From Burkholderiaceae bacterium (GTDB taxonomy: Bacteria; Pseudomonadota; Gammaproteobacteria; Burkholderiales; Burkholderiaceae_C), in contig JACKLM010000006.1 in the NCBI GenBank assembly GCA_024235895.1, forward strand, positions 62,001 through 126,000: 64,000 bases of DNA. The letters are read 5' to 3'. The position numbers and the translations under genes were made by a program. The notes beneath the pieces were generated by a model. It searched no databases. It had not been told where the DNA came from and was given only the letters and a program-made list of their open reading frames with translations. This document shows positions 1-8,912 of this stretch, piece after piece (position 1 is the first letter of the stretch; each line of letters opens with the position of its first letter).

Positions 1-921
1 CCGCAAGGCGAGTTCGTCGCCTTCGGGGCGCTCACCCTGGCGCTGCTGCAGATGGGGAAGGTACCGGGCACGGTGTGGTTCCTGCTGGCGCTGGCCGCGG
101 CCGTCGTCGTGCAGGACCTGTTCGCCGGCTGGCGTGAGCGCAGGTCGGCGGCCACGCTGGCCCGTCAGGCGGCGCGAACGCTGGCCTATCCGGTGCTCGT
201 GGCAGCGCTGGCGATCTGGGTCGCCCCGATGCAGCTGCCGCTGCTGGCGCAGGCGGCGCTGACGGTGGCACTGGTGACGCCGTTCGGCCCGCTGCTGTAC
301 CGGCTGGCGTACGAGTCGCTGGCGGATGCCAGCGTGCTGGTGCTGCTGATCGTCTCGGTCGGCGTGCACTTCGCGCTCGTGGGCCTGGGGCTGTTCTTCT
401 TCGGCGCCGAGGGTTTCCGCAACCCGAGCTTCTGGGATGCGCGCTTCGAGCTCGGGCCGCTGATGCTGTCGGGGCAGACCCTCATCATCTTCGCGGTGTC
501 GATCGGCCTGATCGTCGGGCTGTGGCTGTTCTTCGACAAGAGCCTGGCCGGCAAGGCGCTGCGCGCCACCGCGGTCAACCGGCTCGGGGCGCGCCTGATG
601 GGCATCTCCAGCGCCAGCGCCGGGCGGCTGTCGTTCACGATGGCCGCGTTCATCGGCGCGCTGTCCGGGCTTCTGATCGGGCCGTCGACCACGGTCTTCT
701 ACGACACCGGCTTCCTGATCGGGCTGAAGGGTTTCGTCGCCGCCGTCTTCGCGGGGCTGGCGAGCTACCCGCTGGCGCTGGTCGGCGCGCTGGGGGTGGG
801 GCTGCTCGAGGCCTTCGGCAGCTTCTGGGCCAGCGCCTACAAGGAGGTGATCGTCTTCGCCGCGATCCTGCCGGTGCTGCTGTGGCGCAGCCTGCGCGAC
901 CCGCACCACGAGGAGCACTGA
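1..921 (+). CDS. livH: Branched-chain amino acid-type ABC transporter permease LivH (5' truncated by window)
   Basis: The reading frame is open from the first base of the window, so the N-terminus lies outside; 306 residues are visible. The visible start PQGEFVAFGALTL matches the early conserved part of LivH-type permeases, and the rest consists of several hydrophobic membrane segments. The conserved cytoplasmic loop that contacts the ATPase is visible around GKALRATAVNRLGARLMGI. LivH forms an inner-membrane channel with LivM for HAAT-family importers of branched-chain amino acids, or in many Burkholderiales of aromatic acids and amides. It is followed after one base by the livM-livG fusion. 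The substrate-binding protein gene is not visible and may lie upstream. The neighbouring aromatic and acyl-CoA genes suggest a catabolic substrate, which is inference. Confidence 0.9.
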   Translation, partial: PQGEFVAFGALTLALLQMGKVPGTVWFLLALAAAVVVQDLFAGWRERRSAATLARQAARTLAYPVLVAALAIWVAPMQLPLLAQAALTVALVTPFGPLLYRLAYESLADASVLVLLIVSVGVHFALVGLGLFFFGAEGFRNPSFWDARFELGPLMLSGQTLIIFAVSIGLIVGLWLFFDKSLAGKALRATAVNRLGARLMGISSASAGRLSFTMAAFIGALSGLLIGPSTTVFYDTGFLIGLKGFVAAVFAGLASYPLALVGALGVGLLEAFGSFWASAYKEVIVFAAILPVLLWRSLRDPHHEEH

Positions 922-922
922 G

Positions 923-2683
923 GTGGCGCGCCGGGTCTTCGCCGCCTTCGCGGTGCTGATGATGGGGTTGCCGCTGCTGCCGGTGCCCGACTTCTGGATC
1001 ACGCAGAGCATCTACATCGGGCTGTACACGCTGGTGGTGCTGGGGCTGGTGCTGCTGACCGGGGTGGCGGGGCTGATCTCGTTCGGCCAGGCGGCGTTCG
1101 TCGGTATCGGCGCCTACACGGCGGCCTATCTGGCCACGCAGACCGCGCTGCCTCCTCTGGCGACGCTGGCCATCGGGCTGGGGCTCGCGGCCGGGGCGGC
1201 ATTCGTCCTGGGCGCGATCACGCTGCGCATGTCCGGGCACTACCTGCCGCTGGCGACCATCGCCTGGGGGCTGGCGCTCAACTACACGATGGCCAACCTG
1301 GAGTGGCTGGGCAAGTACGACGGCATCCTGGGGATCCCGGCGATGAGCCTGTTCGGGGTCGACCTGGGCACGGGGCGGGGCCTGCACCCCCTGGTGTGGG
1401 CGATCGCGTTGCTGGCCGCGCTGGCGCTGATCCGGCTGCTGGACTCGCGTCCCGGGCGGGCGATCCGTGCGCTCAAGAGCGGATCGACGATGGCCGAGGC
1501 GATGGGCATCTCGACCTTCCGCTACAAGCTCACTGCCTTCGTGCTCGCGGCGCTGCTGGCGGCGCTGTCGGGCTGGCTGTTCGCGCATTTCCAGCGCAGC
1601 GTCAGCCCGGCGCCGTTCGCGATCGGCAAGGGGATCGAATACCTCTTCATGGCGGTGCTGGGCGGCATCGGGCATGTCTGGGGCGCGTTTCTCGGCGCCG
1701 GGGTCGTGCGCGTCGTCGAGGACCAGCTGCAGGTGCTGCTACCGCGCCTGATCGGCACCAGCGGCAATTTCGAGACCATCGTCTTCGGCATCGTGCTGGT
1801 GGCGGTGCTGAAGTACGCGCCCGAGGGGCTGTGGAGCTTCGTCGGCCGCTGGCGCCCGACTTCGCGCCGCGTGCGCGACTGGGAGGGCGTGACCCCACTG
1901 GCGCGACGCGACAAGCCCGCCGGCGGTCAGCGACTGCTCGAGGTCGACGCGGTGCGCAAGCAGTTCGGTGGCCTGGTGGCGGTCAACGATGTCAGCTTCG
2001 CGGTCGATGCCGCGCAGATCGTCGCGCTGATCGGCCCGAACGGCGCCGGCAAGTCGACCACCTTCAACCTCGTCACGGGCGTGCTGCCGCTGACCGCCGG
2101 TGCGGTGCGCTGGCGCGGGCAGTCGATCGGTGGCCTGCCGTCGCGCGCGATCGCGCGCCTGGGCATCTCGCGCACCTTCCAGCACGTCAAGATGATCCCG
2201 GAGATGACGGTGCTGGAGAACGTCGCGCTGGGTGGCTACGGCCGCACCCGTGCCGGCGTCGCGCAGGCCGTGCTGCGGCTGGACCGCGCCGAGGAGCGGC
2301 GGCTGTTCGCCGAGGCCGAGGCCCAACTGGCGCGAGTCGGCATGGCCGAACAGGTGCACGAGCTGGCGGGCAACCTGCCTCTCGGCTCGCAGCGGTTGAT
2401 GGAGATCGCGCGGGCGCTGGCCAGCGATCCGGCGCTGCTGCTGCTCGACGAGCCGGCCGCGGGGCTGCGTCACCATGAGAAGCAGGCGCTGGCCACCGTG
2501 CTGCGCCAGCTCAAGGGCGAAGGCATGAGCCTGCTGCTGGTCGAGCACGACATGGACTTCGTGATGGGGCTGGCCGACCGCGTGGTGGTGATGGAGTTCG
2601 GCACCCGCCTGATGGAGGGCACGCCGGCCGAGGTCCAGGCCAGCCCGGCGGTGCGTGCGGCCTACCTCGGGACGGAGCACTGA
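923..2683 (+). CDS. livM-livG: Fused ABC transporter permease LivM and ATPase LivG
   Basis: A single 586-residue protein joins a LivM-like permease (about residues 1-315, multiple membrane helices) to a LivG-like ATPase (from about residue 333). The ATPase half has Walker A GPNGAGKST near residue 371, a signature-like NLPLGSQRLMEI near 483 and Walker B LLLLDEP near 505, followed by a switch histidine in LLLVEHDMDF. Together with LivH and LivF it would power HAAT-type import at the inner membrane. The GTG start lies one base after the livH stop, so the two are probably translationally coupled. Such M-G fusions are known in HAAT systems. A 407-base gap containing a structured repeat separates it from livF, which is unusual within one operon. 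Confidence 0.92.
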   Translation: MARRVFAAFAVLMMGLPLLPVPDFWITQSIYIGLYTLVVLGLVLLTGVAGLISFGQAAFVGIGAYTAAYLATQTALPPLATLAIGLGLAAGAAFVLGAITLRMSGHYLPLATIAWGLALNYTMANLEWLGKYDGILGIPAMSLFGVDLGTGRGLHPLVWAIALLAALALIRLLDSRPGRAIRALKSGSTMAEAMGISTFRYKLTAFVLAALLAALSGWLFAHFQRSVSPAPFAIGKGIEYLFMAVLGGIGHVWGAFLGAGVVRVVEDQLQVLLPRLIGTSGNFETIVFGIVLVAVLKYAPEGLWSFVGRWRPTSRRVRDWEGVTPLARRDKPAGGQRLLEVDAVRKQFGGLVAVNDVSFAVDAAQIVALIGPNGAGKSTTFNLVTGVLPLTAGAVRWRGQSIGGLPSRAIARLGISRTFQHVKMIPEMTVLENVALGGYGRTRAGVAQAVLRLDRAEERRLFAEAEAQLARVGMAEQVHELAGNLPLGSQRLMEIARALASDPALLLLDEPAAGLRHHEKQALATVLRQLKGEGMSLLLVEHDMDFVMGLADRVVVMEFGTRLMEGTPAEVQASPAVRAAYLGTEH

Positions 2684-2758
2684 CGTGAAGCGGCTCGTCC
2701 TCGCGCGCTCGCGCTCTTGGCCTCCCGAGCCGGCGGCCCATGTCCTCGGACGACCGGG

Positions 2759-2779
2759 CGCTGCCCAGGAGGGGCAGCG
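2759..2779 (+). terminator. GC hairpin after livM-livG
   Basis: The arms CGCTGCCC (2759-2766) and GGGCAGCG (2772-2779) pair perfectly around a 5-base loop. There is no T-run after it, so it is not a classic intrinsic terminator. It could stabilise the 3' end of the upstream message or attenuate transcription into livF. Confidence 0.35.
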
Positions 2780-2854
2780 TGCGTCGGGGTCCGCTGACGG
2801 TTCGTTGCAGTCTTTGTCGTTCTGTTCAGCACTTGCGGGCGTCGCCCAGCGCGA

Positions 2855-2956
2855 GCCGAGGCCAGCGGGAGCCCTTCCGCTCCATGTCCCCCGCCATCGG
2901 CCTTCGGCCGCTGGCTCCTCCTTTACTTCCGCGGAAGGGCACCCGCCGGCCTTGGC
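2855..2956 (+). repeat. Structured dispersed repeat, copy 1 (102 nt)
   Basis: Arms at 2855-2880 and 2931-2956 can pair at 23 of 26 positions, enclosing a 50-base core that contains an inner CGGCC-TTC-GGCCG hairpin. The core is identical at 49 of 50 positions to the reverse complement of 12677-12726. The arms of the two copies differ, but three differences are compensatory pair changes that preserve the stem. The element lies 171 bases after the livM-livG stop and reads in the same direction as that gene. I do not recognise a named family; a dispersed REP-like or structured RNA element is the best description. Confidence 0.75.
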
Positions 2957-3090
2957 ACGTTGGCGCGTCGAACACCAAGAAAAGATGACGGAGGGACTTC
3001 CGCGAACGTCGGCAACTCGGCGCGAGCCGACATCCTCTGCCAGACCGCCAGGTGCCGGCCCGTGTTCGGTTTGAGGGGAGGGCAACCCAC

Positions 3091-3806
3091 ATGCTGCTGA
3101 GCGTCACCGACCTGCACGCCGGCTATGGGCGCGCCGAGGTCCTCACGGGGTTGAACTTCGGCCTGCAGGAGCGCCAGGTCGTCAGCGTCATCGGCCCCAA
3201 CGGCGCCGGCAAGTCCACCACGCTGGCGGCGCTGATGGGCATCCTGCCGTACCGCGGCCGGGTCGTGTTCGACGGCCAGGATCTGGCCGGCAGCACGCTC
3301 GAGGATCGCGTGATGATGGGGCTCGCACTGGTTCCCGAGAAGCGCGAGCTGTTCGGCAGCATGCCGGTGCAGGACAACCTGATCCTCGGCGGCTACCGGG
3401 CGATGAAGCAGCGCGTGCCCGACTGGAAGCGAGGGCTGGAGCGCGTGTACGCGCTGTTCCCGCGTCTGCACGAGCGCCGCACCCAGCTCGCTGGCACCCT
3501 GTCCGGCGGCGAGCGGCAGATGCTCGCCGTCGGCCGTGCGCTGATGTCCTCGCCTCGGCTGCTGATGCTCGACGAGCCCAGCCTGGGGCTTGCGCCGCTC
3601 GTCGTGCGCGACATCTTCGCCACCATCGAACAGCTGCGCGAACAGGGCACCAGCATCCTGCTGATCGAGCAGAACGCGCGCGCCGCGCTCGCCGTCTCCG
3701 ACTACGGCTACGTGCTCGAGACCGGCGCCATCGCACTGCAAGGCCCGGCTGCGCAGCTCGCGGCCGACCCGCGCGTCGTCGAAACCTACCTGGGAAGCCA
3801 GAAGTC

Positions 3807-3810
<4 letters not shown>
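3091..3810 (+). CDS. livF: Branched-chain amino acid-type ABC transporter ATPase LivF
   Basis: This 239-residue ABC ATPase is of typical LivF length. Walker A GPNGAGKST is near residue 35, the signature LSGGERQMLAVGRAL near 136 and Walker B LLMLDEPSLGL near 156. It should pair with the LivG half of the upstream fusion to energise the HAAT importer at the inner membrane. The ATG at 3091 was chosen because GGGAGGG lies just upstream; an in-frame GTG at 3052 would add 13 unconserved residues. The stop overlaps the next gene's start by four bases (ATGA), indicating coupling to the acyl-CoA dehydrogenase. Confidence 0.92.
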
Positions 3811-5513
<1,703 letters not shown>

Positions 5514-5657
5514 GCAACTTGGATCCTCGAGATGAGCGATGGCGCCAAGGGTCCGTGCGAGGTCGGCGTCGGGCCGGCGGCCTCGATGCTGGGCCTTCCA
5601 CCCGCCCCACGCGGCCGGACATGGGCGGCCGGCAGGCAGGCATTCCAGGAGTCACGG

Positions 5658-6857
5658 ATGAGTGAATCGAATCGACCCCTTCCCGTCCTCGTCGCCGGCG
5701 GCGGCATCGGCGGTCTGGCGGCGGCGCTGGCGCTGGTGCGCCGGGGTTTCGACGTCGAGGTGCTGGAGCAGGCCGCCGAGATCGGCGAGATCGGGGCCGG
5801 CATCCAGCTCGGGCCGAACGCCTTTGCCGCCTTCGACGCGCTCGGCGTCGGCGAGAAGGCGCGCGGCCGTGCGGTCTACACCGACTGCATGGTGATGCAC
5901 GACGCGGTCGACGAGTCGCTGGTCGGTCGCATCCCGACCGGCGAGGCCTTCCGCGCGCGCTTCGGCAACCCCTACGCGGTGATCCATCGCGTCGACGTCC
6001 ACCGCTCGCTGCTCGAAGGCGCCGAGGAGACCGGGCGCGTCGCCTTCCACACCTCGACCCGGGTCGAGCGGGTCGAGCAGGGTGGCGACGCCGTGACCGT
6101 CCACGACCAGCACGGCAAGGCGCACCGCGGTGTCGCGCTGATCGGCGCCGACGGCGTCAAGTCGGTGGTGCGCCAGCAGCATGTCGGCGACCCGGCGCGC
6201 GTGACCGGTCACGTGGTCTACCGTGCCGTCGTCGACAAGGCGGACTTCCCGGTCGACCTGCAGTGGAACGCCGCCAGCCTGTGGGCCGGCCCCAACTGCC
6301 ACCTCGTTCACTACCCGCTGCGCGGTGGCGAGCAGTACAACGTCGTCGTCACCTTCCACAGCCGCGAGCAGGAGGAGTGGGGCGTTCGCGAAGGCAGCAA
6401 GGACGAGGTGCAGAGCTACTTCCAGGGCATCTGCCCGAAGGCGCGCCAGCTCATCGAGCTGCCCCGCAGCTGGAAGCGCTGGGCCACCGCCGACCGCGAC
6501 CCGATCGGGCAGTGGACCTACGGCCGCGCGACGCTGCTGGGCGACGCCGCGCACCCGACGACGCAGTACATGGCGCAGGGTGCGTGCATGGCGATGGAGG
6601 ATGCGGTCACGCTCGGCGAGGCGCTGCGGGTGCACGGCAACGACTGGGGCCGGGCGCTGGACCTGTACCAACGCTCGCGCATCGCGCGCACCGCGCGCAT
6701 CGTGCTGAGCTCGCGCGAGATGGGGCGCCTGTACCACGCCAAGGGCGTCGAGCGCCTGGTGCGCAACGAGCTCTGGAAGGGGCGCACGCCCGAGCGCTTC
6801 TACGACGCGGTCGAGTGGCTGTACGGCTGGAAGGTCGAGAACTGCCTGGCCATCTGA
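5658..6857 (+). CDS. 3-hydroxybenzoate 6-hydroxylase (FAD monooxygenase)
   Basis: The 399-residue protein is a class A flavin monooxygenase. The dinucleotide motif VAGGGIGGLAAAL is at residues 12-24, followed by an acidic residue in EVLEQ. LIGADGVKS matches the DG motif, and GDAAHPTTQYMAQGACMAMEDA, which begins near residue 294, is the second FAD motif. The C-terminal EWLYGWKVENC pattern is typical of NagX/MhbM-type enzymes that convert 3-hydroxybenzoate to gentisate with NADH and oxygen. The next two genes process gentisate products, supporting the call. The ATG at 5658 follows CAGGAG. A salicylate 5-hydroxylase activity is less likely because that enzyme is multicomponent. Gene names used elsewhere are nagX, mhbM or xlnD. 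Confidence 0.85.
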   Translation: MSESNRPLPVLVAGGGIGGLAAALALVRRGFDVEVLEQAAEIGEIGAGIQLGPNAFAAFDALGVGEKARGRAVYTDCMVMHDAVDESLVGRIPTGEAFRARFGNPYAVIHRVDVHRSLLEGAEETGRVAFHTSTRVERVEQGGDAVTVHDQHGKAHRGVALIGADGVKSVVRQQHVGDPARVTGHVVYRAVVDKADFPVDLQWNAASLWAGPNCHLVHYPLRGGEQYNVVVTFHSREQEEWGVREGSKDEVQSYFQGICPKARQLIELPRSWKRWATADRDPIGQWTYGRATLLGDAAHPTTQYMAQGACMAMEDAVTLGEALRVHGNDWGRALDLYQRSRIARTARIVLSSREMGRLYHAKGVERLVRNELWKGRTPERFYDAVEWLYGWKVENCLAI

Positions 6858-6925
6858 ATGCCCGATCGGCCTGCCGCACGCTGCCGCAAGGCGACACATC
6901 GAGTTCGAGACCCGAGGAGTCAACC

Positions 6926-7633
6926 ATGAACCCGCCCGCCACCCTCTGGACCCCGCCACCCGTCGCCTCCGTGGCCGTGCGCGGTCTGCGCGAGCGCGCA
7001 CCCGTCGCCCGCCTGTTCTTCGTCGGCCGCAACTACCACGCGCACGCGGTCGAGATGGGCCGCCCGGTCGACAAGTCGGCCGAGCTGCCGTTCTACTTCA
7101 CCAAGTCGCCATCGACCCTGGTCGAGTCGGGCGCCACGGTGCCGTATCCGCCGCGCACGCAGAACTACCACTACGAGATGGAGCTGGTGGTCGTCGTCGG
7201 CAAGCCGGGCTTCCGCGTCGCCGAGGCCGACGCGCACGAGCTGATCTACGGCTACGCCTGCGGGCTGGACATGACGCGGCGCGACCTGCAACTCGTCGCG
7301 CGCGACAAGGGCCGGCCCTGGGACCTGGGCAAGGATATCGAGAACGGGTCGGTGATCTCGGAGATCGTCCCCATGCCCGGTGTCGTCGTCGAGCGTGGCG
7401 AGATCGCTCTGGAGGTCGACGGCCAGACCCGCCAGCGATCCGACATCGACAAGCTGATCTGGAATATCCGAGAGCTGATCGCCGACCTGTCGACCTACTA
7501 CCACCTGCAGCCGGGTGACCTGATCTACACCGGCACGCCCGAGGGCGTGGGGCCGGTGCAGCCCGGGCAGCGGCTCGAAGGCCGCGTCGAGGGCATCGGC
7601 CGCGTCGCGCTGCAGATCGGTGCGGCCGAGTGA
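6926..7633 (+). CDS. nagK: Fumarylpyruvate hydrolase (FAH family)
   Basis: This 235-residue member of the fumarylacetoacetate hydrolase family should cleave fumarylpyruvate to fumarate and pyruvate, the last step of gentisate breakdown. FVGRNYHAHAVEMG near the start and the metal-binding acidic pattern YHYEMELVVVVG are visible, as is the end motif GDLIYTGTPEGVGPVQPG. A GAGGAG ribosome site precedes the ATG. It lies between the hydroxylase and the gentisate dioxygenase. No maleylpyruvate isomerase gene is present nearby, so the enzyme either acts on maleylpyruvate directly or depends on an isomerase encoded elsewhere; both are inference. Confidence 0.87.
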   Translation: MNPPATLWTPPPVASVAVRGLRERAPVARLFFVGRNYHAHAVEMGRPVDKSAELPFYFTKSPSTLVESGATVPYPPRTQNYHYEMELVVVVGKPGFRVAEADAHELIYGYACGLDMTRRDLQLVARDKGRPWDLGKDIENGSVISEIVPMPGVVVERGEIALEVDGQTRQRSDIDKLIWNIRELIADLSTYYHLQPGDLIYTGTPEGVGPVQPGQRLEGRVEGIGRVALQIGAAE

Positions 7634-7653
7634 ACGAGGCGGGAGGGACGACG

Positions 7654-8781
7654 ATGAGTGCCGACAAGACACTGTCGCCGGTGCGGCTGACGATGCGCTC
7701 GGGCCCCGGCCAGCCCGAGCCCTCGCCGGCGCTCGAGCAGCTGTACCGCGGCTTCGAGCAGGAGCTGCTGGTGCCGTTGTGGACCGAGATCGGCGACCTC
7801 ATGCCGCCGCACCCGCGCAGCAAGGCCTCGCCGCACCTGTGGCGCTGGGAGCGGCTGGTCGGGCTCGCCGACCAGGCCGGGCAACTGGTGCCGGTCGGCC
7901 GCGGTGGCGAGCGCCGCGCGATCGCGCTGGCCAATCCGTCGCTGGGCGGCAAGCCCTACGCGACGCCGACATTGTGGGCCGCGATCCAGTACCTGATGCC
8001 GGGCGAGGACGCGCCCGAGCACCGCCACACGCAGCATGCCTTCCGCTTCGTCGTCGAAGGCGAGGGCGTGTGGACGGTGGTCGGCGGCGACCCGGTCCGC
8101 ATGTCGCGCGGCGACTTCCTGCCGCAGTCGGGCTGGAACTGGCACGCCCACCACAACGCGGCGACGCGGCCGATGGCGTGGATCGACGGGCTGGACATCC
8201 CGTTCTCGTACGTCACCGAGTCGCAGTTCTTCGAGTTCGGCCGCGACAAGCTCGCGCCGGCCGAGATGAGCACCCCCGAGCGCTCGCGCTCCGAGCGGCT
8301 GTGGGGCTACCCGGGCCTGCGCCCGGCGTCGCAGCCCGACGCGCTGCCGGCCACGCCGCTGCTGGCCTACCGCTGGGCCGATACCGACCGCGCGCTCGCG
8401 GAGCAGCTCGCGCTGGAGCAGGAAGGGCATGCGGTGACGCTCGGCCCCGGCCACGCCGCGGTGCGATTCACCAACCCGACGAACGGCCGCGACGTGCTGC
8501 CGACGATTCGGACCGAGATGCACCGGCTGCGCGCCGGCGCGCGCACGCGTAGCTGGCGCGAGGTCGGCTCCTCGGTCTACCAGGTCTTCGACGGCCGCGG
8601 CACGGTGCGTGTCGGCGAGCGCAGCTGGAGCGTCTCGCGCGGCGACATGTTCGTCGTGCCGTCGTGGCAGCCGTTCTCGGCGCAGGCCGACGGCGACGCC
8701 GCGCTGGACCTGTTCCGCTTCGGCGACGCGCCGATCTTCGAGGCCTTGCACGCGCATCGCGTGCAGGTCGACGCGGCGTGA
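7654..8781 (+). CDS. nagI: Gentisate 1,2-dioxygenase
   Basis: The 375-residue bicupin protein should open the ring of gentisate with Fe(II) and oxygen to give maleylpyruvate. The first cupin shows the metal-ligand pattern EHRHTQHAFRFVVEGEG near residue 121 and GWNWHAHHN about 45 residues later. A second, degenerate cupin repeat follows near YQVFDGRGTVRVGERSWSV. I chose ATG 7654, which has GGGAGGG just upstream; a GTG at 7630 overlapping the previous stop is an alternative. The gene completes the hydroxylase, hydrolase, dioxygenase order seen in gentisate clusters. 1-Hydroxy-2-naphthoate dioxygenase is a related alternative. Confidence 0.88.
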   Translation: MSADKTLSPVRLTMRSGPGQPEPSPALEQLYRGFEQELLVPLWTEIGDLMPPHPRSKASPHLWRWERLVGLADQAGQLVPVGRGGERRAIALANPSLGGKPYATPTLWAAIQYLMPGEDAPEHRHTQHAFRFVVEGEGVWTVVGGDPVRMSRGDFLPQSGWNWHAHHNAATRPMAWIDGLDIPFSYVTESQFFEFGRDKLAPAEMSTPERSRSERLWGYPGLRPASQPDALPATPLLAYRWADTDRALAEQLALEQEGHAVTLGPGHAAVRFTNPTNGRDVLPTIRTEMHRLRAGARTRSWREVGSSVYQVFDGRGTVRVGERSWSVSRGDMFVVPSWQPFSAQADGDAALDLFRFGDAPIFEALHAHRVQVDAA

Positions 8782-8912
8782 CGCGGGGCGCGACGCGCGG
8801 CGCCCGACGTGCTTGCCGCATCCGAAGCCCGAAGCGGCAGGCCGGTGCCTCGATCCCGCCCCGCCTGAAACTCCACCGACCCACCGATTGCACGACGACC
8901 CAGGAGCCTTGA

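Larger units (their letters stand above)
2684..3090. other. Gene-free gap inside the liv operon
   Basis: I see no credible protein gene in these 407 bases. The gap holds an 8-bp GC hairpin shortly after the livM-livG stop, then a 102-nt structured repeat, and ends with the ribosome binding site of livF. Codon-like fragments here are short and lack start sites or family motifs. Because flanking genes belong to one transporter, this DNA is probably transcribed as an internal untranslated region; that is inference. Confidence 0.7.

Noticed and set aside
2655..3107. Several 80-140 codon frames in the liv gap
   Set aside because: They overlap the structured repeat, conflict with each other and have no start signals.
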